Origin: an archaeon
GTDB taxonomy: Archaea; Asgardarchaeota; Hermodarchaeia; Hermodarchaeales; Hermodarchaeaceae
Length of the DNA stretch: 12,167 nt
Direction: 5' to 3'
Assembly (NCBI GenBank): GCA_016550405.1
Contig: JABXGX010000113.1
Coordinates: 1-12,167 of the forward strand
In this document: in pieces, positions 6,454 through 12,167 of the stretch
Layout of the letters: each line of letters opens with the position of its first letter
Position numbering within the stretch: position 1 is the first letter of the stretch
Program-made: the position numbers and the translations under genes
The notes under the pieces: generated by a model
Database searches by the model: none
What the model was told of the DNA's origin: nothing
Seen by the model: only the letters and a program-made list of their open reading frames with translations

Positions 6454-7368
6454 TTAGTAAATGGTTTGTGCGATGTCTTCAATAAAATCAGAGCGATGTT
6501 CGATGAGTAGTTGAGGATCATCTACAAAGATAGTGATTGCGTAGGTAAATGCGATGTGACTGATGGAGACGAGAGAAAAGACCGGTTCGAAGCCAAATTG
6601 ATCTTTCCAACGTTTACAAACTCCAGAAAGCAGTTCTTCATATTTTTCTTCTTGGACTTTCACCGGAAACTTCAGTTCTAGGGGATATTGGATAAGATCA
6701 GATGGATCCATGACATTGCTAATGCTTTTCCAAATTCTTGAAGGTATTGATGGCCTTTCGGATAACTCTGCATCAGATGGTTGCTTTCTTTTTCGTTTGC
6801 GGTCAAATTTGAAGTTTGTAATAGGGGAGTTCATGACTGAGTTATTTGGGATTAATGTTACTGAGCCATTGATTTGTCGAAGTTTTGTGTAGTTCATTGT
6901 TACTTCCAGAACAATACCTTCATTTGAACCGATGCGGACGTAATCACCTACATCGAAAGGATCTGCAAAGAGGACATAAATACCGGCAATGAAATTTCGC
7001 ATGGCGGCACTGATGGCAATACCCATTGCGAGACCAATGATAACGGATGCATCACCTACAATCAGGACAACCCAAGCCCAAGCTAAAGGAAGGAAGGCAG
7101 TGAGAACAACAATTCCTATCCAAATGAAAATCAATCGTATTGCAAGAATAAGGCCGTTGATAGCATCAGCCGGGATTCCTCCGCGGGTTACTCGTTTCCG
7201 GAGGAAGCTGATAATCATTGATGCAATGAGTGCAAGGATAACCCAAACGAGGACTAACTCAATAATGGGGACTATGTAAGGCGCCCAGAAGAGTAGCCAC
7301 TGAAGAAAGCCTTCGAGAAGTGTAGTAAGAGGATCGATTGGCTGCATCATAGGATTCACGTTTCTCAT
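6454..7368 (-). CDS. MscS-family mechanosensitive ion channel
   Basis: This is a small-conductance mechanosensitive channel protein of 304 residues, close to the short MscS type. Hydrophobic segments lie near residues 28-56 and 70-104. The pore helix and following signature are well kept: GLAMGIAISAAMRNFIAG (112-129) carries the Gly/Ala packing pattern, then DPFDVGDYV (136-144), and IPN (173-175) in the beta domain. A basic stretch rich in Lys/Arg follows around residue 188-195, and the C-terminal alpha/beta domain completes the cytoplasmic cage. Channels of this kind release solutes when membrane tension rises after hypo-osmotic shock. The start ATG overlaps the stop of the M42 peptidase gene (ATGA), showing cotranscription and probable translational coupling. 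ATGs at codons 7 and 8 are possible alternatives but would lose the overlap. Confidence 0.88.
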   Translation of the reverse strand: MRNVNPMMQPIDPLTTLLEGFLQWLLFWAPYIVPIIELVLVWVILALIASMIISFLRKRVTRGGIPADAINGLILAIRLIFIWIGIVVLTAFLPLAWAWVVLIVGDASVIIGLAMGIAISAAMRNFIAGIYVLFADPFDVGDYVRIGSNEGIVLEVTMNYTKLRQINGSVTLIPNNSVMNSPITNFKFDRKRKRKQPSDAELSERPSIPSRIWKSISNVMDPSDLIQYPLELKFPVKVQEEKYEELLSGVCKRWKDQFGFEPVFSLVSISHIAFTYAITIFVDDPQLLIEHRSDFIEDIAQTIY

Positions 7369-8402
7369 ATATTAGGGAGTTTGAGTTTTGATATACCTGT
7401 CTTGAGGAGAGCAACGAGGTGACCTAAGTCGTCTAGATGGCAAATTTCTACGGTTGAATGCAGATATCGAACAGCAACTGAAAGAGCCATCATATAAGCC
7501 CCCGTACCAGCTCGTTGAATAGCTGCACCATCAGTTCCCCCTCCAGTAGCTCCCACTTGTAATGGAATTGAAGCTTTTTCAGCAATAGCCTCAAACTGTC
7601 TACGAAGCTCAGAAGAAGCTATGGCCCGATTATCATGTAATCGGAGAACGGGTCCGTTACCGAGTTTGACCGGAGCGAGATGATAAGGAACATCCGGTGC
7701 ATCTCCGGTGGCATAAGAATCGATGGCTAGCACAATATCGGGGGTGAAGCGGTTGCCAATAACAGTAGCCCCGTGTAACCCGATTTCTTCTTGGACACTC
7801 CATACGAAGGTAATTTTGCGGTCAATGGCTTTCTTTGCGAAGGCTTTAGCTAGCTGGATGAGAATTGCACAGCCGAACCGGTCATCGATTGCCCTCCCAC
7901 ACAGGTATTTCCCCTGAAGAACGAAGGAATCCTTTTGAAAGGTAATTGGGTCTAGAAGTCGAACGCCTAGGGCTTCAGTTTCTTCGCGGCTACGTGTGCA
8001 AAGATCAATTTGGAGTTCCTGCCAAGGAACAACTTGTTTCATCTGAGCACGATCAATCATCAGGTGTGGAGGCACCATCCCAATTATTCCACGGACCGGT
8101 CCAGAGTGTGTATGAACAATAACGGGTCGACTGGGAAGAAGCCGATCATCAATTCCTCCAATTTTTCGGAATCGTAAACAGCCATTGTCTTCAATGTGTG
8201 TAACGACAAAGCCAAGTTCGTCCATATGGGCAATCAGAAGGATATGTGGAGACCCTTTTCCAACGCTAGCAAAGAGATTGCCCAATGAATCCGATTCTAA
8301 GGAAAGTAGGTCACCGATGCTTTCTCGGATTGCGTCACGAATTGGAGCTTCATAACCAGATACTCCAGTAGAGGCAAGTAACCAGTGCATTAATTCAAGC
8401 AC
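7365..8402 (-). CDS. M42 family metallo-aminopeptidase (TET/endoglucanase-M type)
   Basis: This is a cytosolic dinuclear metal aminopeptidase of 345 residues from the chosen start. Family members usually form large dodecameric (TET) particles that trim peptides left by the proteasome. All expected metal ligands and the catalytic base are visible: HMDE gives H59 and D61, GRAIDDRFG gives D173, QEEIG gives E205 (base) and E206, AIDS gives D228, and LHST gives H315. GGTDGAA lies before the last ligand, as usual. The protein looks intact. GTG 8402 was chosen because GGAGAGG ends 6 bases before it. A TTG at 8417 is in frame but has only pyrimidines where a Shine-Dalgarno should be, and ATG 8390 has none. 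The Shine-Dalgarno lies in a potential hairpin (8407-8427). The stop overlaps the mscS start, so the two are one operon, possibly with the upstream secreted protein. Confidence 0.88.
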   Translation of the reverse strand: MLELMHWLLASTGVSGYEAPIRDAIRESIGDLLSLESDSLGNLFASVGKGSPHILLIAHMDELGFVVTHIEDNGCLRFRKIGGIDDRLLPSRPVIVHTHSGPVRGIIGMVPPHLMIDRAQMKQVVPWQELQIDLCTRSREETEALGVRLLDPITFQKDSFVLQGKYLCGRAIDDRFGCAILIQLAKAFAKKAIDRKITFVWSVQEEIGLHGATVIGNRFTPDIVLAIDSYATGDAPDVPYHLAPVKLGNGPVLRLHDNRAIASSELRRQFEAIAEKASIPLQVGATGGGTDGAAIQRAGTGAYMMALSVAVRYLHSTVEICHLDDLGHLVALLKTGISKLKLPNI

Positions 8403-8406
8403 AATT

Positions 8407-8427
8407 AACCTCTCCAAAGGAGGAGTT
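8407..8427 (-). promoter_or_regulatory. Hairpin enclosing the Shine-Dalgarno of the M42 gene
   Basis: The transcript would contain AACTCCTCC-TTT-GGAGAGGTT. CTCC pairs with GGAG around a TTT loop, and the outer AAC pairs with GTT, with one mismatch and one G-U pair between. The paired GGAGAGG is the ribosome binding site for GTG 8402, so translation could be limited unless the stem opens. The stem is short and the effect is an inference. Confidence 0.35.
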
Positions 8428-8480
8428 AGATAGAATTCGCTTCAGGGATATTTCAGCCTTTGGCTCGTTGTGAACTTCAT

Positions 8481-9050
8481 TTAGATTTCATTCTGAGATT
8501 GTCGTAAGCGTAAGGAAACCACCACCAAAAGTACTATTGCACACAGAATTCCGACAAAAAGTACTATTGGGCCAAGGAAGACATTCGAATCCATCAGAGG
8601 AAGGAAGCCTTCCCATTGGTATCTGTCAATTGAAAGTTGGATAGTGCGGTTTTCTTCTGGAGCATACTCATTGACGAAAACAAAATACCATTCACCGGAT
8701 TGAGGAACCAGAAATTCACCGCTAAAATCGGTCACGGGGGCTTGATAACTGTAAATTGAATAACAGAGATATGGATAACTCTCTTCAGTGGTAATTTCAA
8801 AACCCACATAATTTTCCTTATCAGAAATCCAAAATTCGATGACATCAGAGGCATTGAAAATAAAGAGAAGACGATCCCCCGCAGTAAGGTTGAAATGAAT
8901 TTCCCAGTGATGGGGATAGGGAGTCGAATAGGCCACAAAGAGGTGGGTGTCATCATATAGAGTTTCAGTATATTGCCAATCCGCAGACACAACTGAGAAT
9001 CCAAGAAGTGCGAGCACTAAAAATCCCATAATTAGAGGTTTGCGAGGCAT
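8481..9050 (-). CDS. Secreted single-pass membrane protein with GOLD/p24-like beta-sandwich
   Basis: This 189-residue protein has a signal peptide at about 1-23 (basic PRK, a hydrophobic core, then VSA before DW), an extracytoplasmic domain of about 130 residues, one membrane helix at about 157-180 and a short polar tail containing RLRQ. The ectodomain alternates hydrophobic strands with AGDRLLFIFNASDVIEFWI (57-75) and GEFLVPQSGEWYFVFVNE (111-128). That 'aGd...f.f...v.f.i' to 'G.f.vp.sG.wyfvf.N' pattern is seen in archaeal GOLD-like or PPC-like beta-sandwich proteins. Three N-glycosylation sequons are present: N54-LT, N66-AS and N134-RT. The order of signal, beta-sandwich, TM and short tail matches eukaryotic p24 cargo receptors, but no coiled coil is visible and homology is not shown. 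There is no Shine-Dalgarno; a TATA box 24 bases upstream suggests a leaderless message. The protein cannot be named with confidence. Confidence 0.7.
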   Translation of the reverse strand: MPRKPLIMGFLVLALLGFSVVSADWQYTETLYDDTHLFVAYSTPYPHHWEIHFNLTAGDRLLFIFNASDVIEFWISDKENYVGFEITTEESYPYLCYSIYSYQAPVTDFSGEFLVPQSGEWYFVFVNEYAPEENRTIQLSIDRYQWEGFLPLMDSNVFLGPIVLFVGILCAIVLLVVVSLRLRQSQNEI

Positions 9051-9070
9051 AACAAATACGCTTTTTTTGG

Positions 9071-9077
9071 TATATTA
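9071..9077 (-). promoter_or_regulatory. TATA box for a probable leaderless transcript of the secreted protein gene
   Basis: TAATATA (minus strand) is centred 24 bases upstream of ATG 9050, the usual archaeal TATA-to-start distance, and no Shine-Dalgarno is present. Transcription and translation probably begin at the same place. A run of seven T on the plus strand (9062-9068) lies between. Confidence 0.5.
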
Positions 9078-9138
9078 GGTCTTGTTTATTTACTAAATCG
9101 TCAAAAGAATATCAAATAAAAGGACCGATACTTGGGTT

Positions 9139-9150
9139 TACACTAGTGTA
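9139..9150. promoter_or_regulatory. Perfect 12-bp palindrome in the divergent promoter region
   Basis: TACACTAGTGTA is exactly self-complementary and lies in the 135-base gap between the secreted protein gene and corA, about 25-30 bases upstream of a TATA-like CTTTATTA (9166-9173) on the corA side. Its place and symmetry suit a homodimeric regulator acting on one or both divergent genes. No factor can be named. Confidence 0.4.
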
Positions 9151-9185
9151 CTCCTCTGAAGTGTCCTTTATTACTAGAATGGATA

Positions 9186-10262
9186 ATGAGGGATTTAATG
9201 CAGGAGCCAGAGAAACGTCGCACGGACAAAATTGGGCTTCCACCAGGAACTATTGTGTATGTTGGCGATGAGGCGGTCGAAGCCACAGTTATTTCATACA
9301 CTCTATTCGATGAAAGAACTGTCAAAGAAGAAGTCATTAAGACCGTGGGTGAGCTACCAAAGTTACCCAGCGGAAATGGTGTATTATGGGTTCAAGTAAG
9401 TGGTTTAGCTAATATTAATTTGATACAACAATTAGGTGAGAAGTTCCACTTACATCCCCTTGTCTTGGAAGACATTTTTGCAACGGACCAGCGCCCCAAA
9501 GTCGAAAACTATGATGGTCACGAATACATTGTCTTTAAAGCGATTCTTAGGAAAGTATCACGAAAGACACCAAATCAAGAACAAATTAGTCTAGTGTTAG
9601 GTTCAAATTACGTTCTTTCCTTTCAGGAACGCCAGTCGCTAATCTTCAATTCAGTTCAGGAATGGATACAGGACAACGGGGGCAACATTCGAACCCGGGG
9701 CCCCTATTATCTCTTGTATTCGTTGATGGACTCGATCGTTGACCAGTATTTCCTCTTCTTAGAAGCTTTTAGCGAAGAGTTAGAGGATTTAGAACAAGAA
9801 TTAGTTTCTGACCCAACACAAAACACACTTCAATCAATCTATGACTTAAAACGGACCATGATCATGATGCGTAAAGCCATCTGGCCGCTACGTGAGGTTG
9901 TGAGTCGATTAGAGCGTGCTGAAACCCCTGAGATCAGAGAACAGTCTGGGCGGTTTTTGCGAGATATTTATGATCATGTGATTCGGGTGTTAGAAACAGT
10001 GGAAACCTATCGTGAAGTGCTTTCTGGGATGCTTGATATCTACTTGTCCAGTATGAGCTATCGCATGAACGAAGTGATTAAAGTTCTAACCATTGTTTCA
10101 ACAATATTTATCCCCTTAACGTTAATTGTGGGAATATATGGGATGAACTTTCCAACCATGCCCGAATACCACTTTCCTTTCAGCTATCCTATTCTTATAC
10201 TTGTGATGCTGGGAATCGGTTTGGGGCTAATTGTCTATTTCCGGAAAAAGCGATGGCTCTAA
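9186..10262 (+). CDS. corA: CorA family divalent metal ion transporter
   Basis: This is a pentameric membrane channel for Mg2+, with Co2+ or Ni2+ also possible in the family; it has 358 residues, a normal length. The cytosolic alpha/beta N-terminal domain (about 20-165) contains HPLVLEDIFATDQRPKVE, a conserved CorA stretch, and long helices follow from about 185 to 290. Two membrane helices close the protein at about 299-318 and 330-351, joined by the signature YGMNF (GMN at 319-321) and MPE, which form the ion-selective loop. The tail is short and basic (RKKRWL). ATG 9186 gives the longest form. ATG 9198 has a GAGGG 5 bases upstream, and the TATA-like box at 9166-9173 would start transcription near 9194, so the shorter start is quite possible. 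The gene is divergent from the secreted protein gene and stands alone, with 71 bases before the ABC exporter. Confidence 0.9.
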   Translation: MRDLMQEPEKRRTDKIGLPPGTIVYVGDEAVEATVISYTLFDERTVKEEVIKTVGELPKLPSGNGVLWVQVSGLANINLIQQLGEKFHLHPLVLEDIFATDQRPKVENYDGHEYIVFKAILRKVSRKTPNQEQISLVLGSNYVLSFQERQSLIFNSVQEWIQDNGGNIRTRGPYYLLYSLMDSIVDQYFLFLEAFSEELEDLEQELVSDPTQNTLQSIYDLKRTMIMMRKAIWPLREVVSRLERAETPEIREQSGRFLRDIYDHVIRVLETVETYREVLSGMLDIYLSSMSYRMNEVIKVLTIVSTIFIPLTLIVGIYGMNFPTMPEYHFPFSYPILILVMLGIGLGLIVYFRKKRWL

Positions 10263-10333
10263 AAGTAAGTTCATTCTGTCAGACGAGGTAGCTGTTTGAG
10301 TAAGAGTCTGAATTTAAAGGGTTTAGAGTCTCC

Positions 10334-12124
10334 ATGACTGACATCAAATATAAAAGCGCAACACGTTACCAGCTAGCTGCATTACGCCGCTATCCAGGCA
10401 CTACAATTGTAGCTACGGCACTTGCGCTTTTTGCCTCATACCTTCTTACCCTTCCTGCTATTGTCATCGGGAATGCTATTGGCATCCTTGAAACTGAAGG
10501 ATTTTCTGCCGCGTTCGTCATGCAGGTCTGGTCAATCCTTGGAATTGCTTTGGCTTTGTTTCTTACAATTCTCCTTGTAGGTTACGCTTTCGCCGTGATT
10601 ACCCTTCGATGGGAACGCGATGCCCGCCAAGAATTTTTTGAACTAGTACAGGAAAACAGTATGACGTTTCATGACCAAGTGGATAGTAAGCAACTACTCG
10701 CTGTAGCAATGCAGGATGTCCGATGGGTTCGCTTCTCCCTGAATCCTGCACTTCGAAATATCATTTCAGCAATAGGTACGTTAATTATTGCTTCGATTTT
10801 CTTGGGTTTAATGGATGTGTGGTTAGGAGTCATCGTCGTATTTGGTACCCCCCTCTACCTTTATTTCGCATATCGGTATGCAGTGAAAATCGAACCCGTC
10901 CGCCGGAATCGATCCGAACAGAACGAAACGATTACGGCTATCAGTCAAGAGGTATTTCGGGGAATTGAAGTTGTTCGTGCATTTGGATCAGAAACAAGGG
11001 AACAAGAAAAGTTCAGTGAAGCCGCGGGAGTTTATGAGACACTCACCGCTCGAGAAGGCAAACTCGGGGCGTTCTATTTACCAACCATTATTCTCATCTC
11101 AATTACTACCCTTGCCTTTGTTTATGGAGCAAGCTTGGTCTTGAATGGAACTTGGACCGTTGGAATGCTTGTGACCGCACTGGGATTGTTTGCAGCAATT
11201 GAAAGTTTTAGTTTCATGCTTCCACGTTTTCTATTGGTCATCCGTGGAGGATATGTCAATGCCCAACGAATCATTGATGTATTGAACTGGAAAGACCCAC
11301 TGCAAGAGCCTGAGGAGGGGGTAACGGAAATCGATTGGACTGGAGACATTGTGTTTGATAATGTCAGTTTCAAATATACCAATGAAAACAGTTCGAATAA
11401 TCCATACGCAATCAAACACATCAATCTCACCATTCCTAGTGGTTCGCGAGTAGCCCTCATTGGAGGCCCAGGAGGCGGGAAAAGCACTATACTGAAACTT
11501 CTTTTACGTCTTTACGATCCTACAGAAGGAAGAATTCTCATCGGAGGAGTTGACCTCCACAAGGTTCTTACTCGCAATGTCCGCGCAGCAGTGGGACTCG
11601 TTGAACAAGACATTTTCCTATTTCGCATGAGTGTCCGCGACAATATTGGTTTTGGATGCGTCGACGCCTCCGAAGAAGAAATCATTGATGCGGCCAAAAA
11701 AGCTCAAGCCCATGATTTCATTATGGAATTATCTCAAGGTTATGATACGATAATTGGCGAGCGGGGAATGACACTCAGTGGGGGGCAACGCCAGCGTCTC
11801 GCTATCGCTAGGACCTTAGTCCAAAATCCTAAAATTCTCTTGCTAGACGATTCCGTGAGCGCCATTGATGCTCAAACTGAATATTCTTTACGAAAAGCCC
11901 TTGATGAAGTCATGAAAAATCGGACCAGCATCACGGTCACCCAGCGGCTACGAACCCTTCTCGAATCAGATTTCATTGTGATTGTTGATAAAGGAAGAAT
12001 TGTAGCCACAGGCACTCATGACGAGTTAATTCAGACATCCGAGCATTATCAGCGCATCTTTGAACGACTTCCCGGCGCATTGCCATATGTCCTGAAGCAT
12101 TCGAACAAGGAGGAGAGCAATTAA
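10334..12124 (+). CDS. ABC half-exporter with degenerate ATP-hydrolysis site (probable heterodimer subunit)
   Basis: This is a 596-residue half-transporter with a six-helix export domain (about 15-305) fused to an ATPase domain (about 335-575). Walker A is GGPGGGKST with K383, the signature is LSGGQ (481-485), and the Walker B strand ILLLD ends at D505. The next residue, normally the catalytic Glu, is Asp (D506). The switch-loop His of the usual AHRL is Gln (TQRL, Q537). Asp for Glu in one subunit is the known mark of heterodimeric exporters of the TM287/288, LmrCD and BmrCD type, in which this subunit provides the non-hydrolysing site. The partner probably starts immediately downstream with a TAATG overlap. 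Such exporters move drugs or lipids; the substrate is unknown here. No clear Shine-Dalgarno precedes the ATG, and TTTAAA near 10313-10318 is a possible TATA box about 20 bases upstream. Confidence 0.88.
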   Translation: MTDIKYKSATRYQLAALRRYPGTTIVATALALFASYLLTLPAIVIGNAIGILETEGFSAAFVMQVWSILGIALALFLTILLVGYAFAVITLRWERDARQEFFELVQENSMTFHDQVDSKQLLAVAMQDVRWVRFSLNPALRNIISAIGTLIIASIFLGLMDVWLGVIVVFGTPLYLYFAYRYAVKIEPVRRNRSEQNETITAISQEVFRGIEVVRAFGSETREQEKFSEAAGVYETLTAREGKLGAFYLPTIILISITTLAFVYGASLVLNGTWTVGMLVTALGLFAAIESFSFMLPRFLLVIRGGYVNAQRIIDVLNWKDPLQEPEEGVTEIDWTGDIVFDNVSFKYTNENSSNNPYAIKHINLTIPSGSRVALIGGPGGGKSTILKLLLRLYDPTEGRILIGGVDLHKVLTRNVRAAVGLVEQDIFLFRMSVRDNIGFGCVDASEEEIIDAAKKAQAHDFIMELSQGYDTIIGERGMTLSGGQRQRLAIARTLVQNPKILLLDDSVSAIDAQTEYSLRKALDEVMKNRTSITVTQRLRTLLESDFIVIVDKGRIVATGTHDELIQTSEHYQRIFERLPGALPYVLKHSNKEESN

Positions 12125-12167
12125 TGGCGATACGTCGTGGTCCAACTGCATTAGCCGGGGAACGGTA
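12124..12167 (+). CDS. Start of a second ABC half-exporter (partial, runs off the window)
   Basis: Only 14 codons are present: MAIRRGPTALAGER. ATG 12124 overlaps the preceding stop by one base, and GGAGG-type purines near 12107-12115 make a well-placed ribosome site. Arg/Gly/Pro-rich starts of this kind are common in the larger subunit of heterodimeric ABC exporters. Because the upstream subunit has a degenerate catalytic site, this gene is predicted to encode the partner with canonical Walker B Glu and switch His. The assignment rests on context, not on visible domains. Confidence 0.55.
   Translation, partial: MAIRRGPTALAGER

Noticed and set aside
10303..10331. Repeat of AGAGTCT ahead of the ABC exporter
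   Set aside because: Two 7-base copies 22 bases apart, without symmetry or other support, are too weak to call an operator.
11122..11697. Minus-strand ORFs inside the ABC exporter gene
   Set aside because: They are shadows of the exporter's coding frame, whose motifs are complete and in order.

Overview
The window looks archaeal. The evidence is AT-rich TATA-like boxes placed where archaeal promoters have them (233-240 and 9071-9077), strong Shine-Dalgarno motifs ahead of several genes, GTG starts, and a typical archaeal gene set: an M42 aminopeptidase, an MscS channel, a KaiC/RecA-superfamily protein with a degenerate P-loop, CorA, and a secreted beta-sandwich protein with N-glycosylation sequons. 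An Asgard-type or other mesophilic archaeon is a guess; nothing here fixes the lineage.

Layout. A promoter at 233-240 drives a plus-strand pair: an NAD-dependent epimerase/dehydratase (277-1281), then a 3-hydroxyacyl-CoA dehydrogenase family protein (1281-2252) coupled to it by a TAATG overlap. These converge, with one base between stop codons, on a minus-strand pair: an MFS carrier (5225-3975) followed by a thiamine-diphosphate enzyme of the acetolactate-synthase family (3942-2254). The four make a small metabolic island of unknown substrate. Upstream of the MFS gene lies a gene-free stretch of about 360 bases. Its core (about 5326-5515) is clearly GC-richer than the surroundings and can form several helices; it may be a structured leader or an independent RNA.

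Farther right, still on the minus strand and read from high to low coordinates, are a signal-peptide/beta-sandwich/single-TM protein (9050-8481) with an apparently leaderless promoter, an M42 peptidase (8402-7365), an MscS channel overlapping it by ATGA (7368-6454), and a RecA/KaiC-like protein whose P-loop lysine is replaced by Met (6332-5583). The 9051-9185 gap is a divergent promoter region with a perfect 12-bp palindrome. It faces plus-strand corA (9186-10262), then an ABC half-exporter with a degenerate ATP site (10334-12124) and the first codons of what is probably its canonical partner (12124 to the window end).

The strongest leads are the GC-rich structured intergenic element, the P-loop-degenerate KaiC-like protein, the p24/GOLD-like topology of the 9050-8481 product, and the degenerate/canonical ABC half-transporter pair. 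No CRISPR array, tRNA, rRNA, insertion sequence or recognisable defence system was seen.
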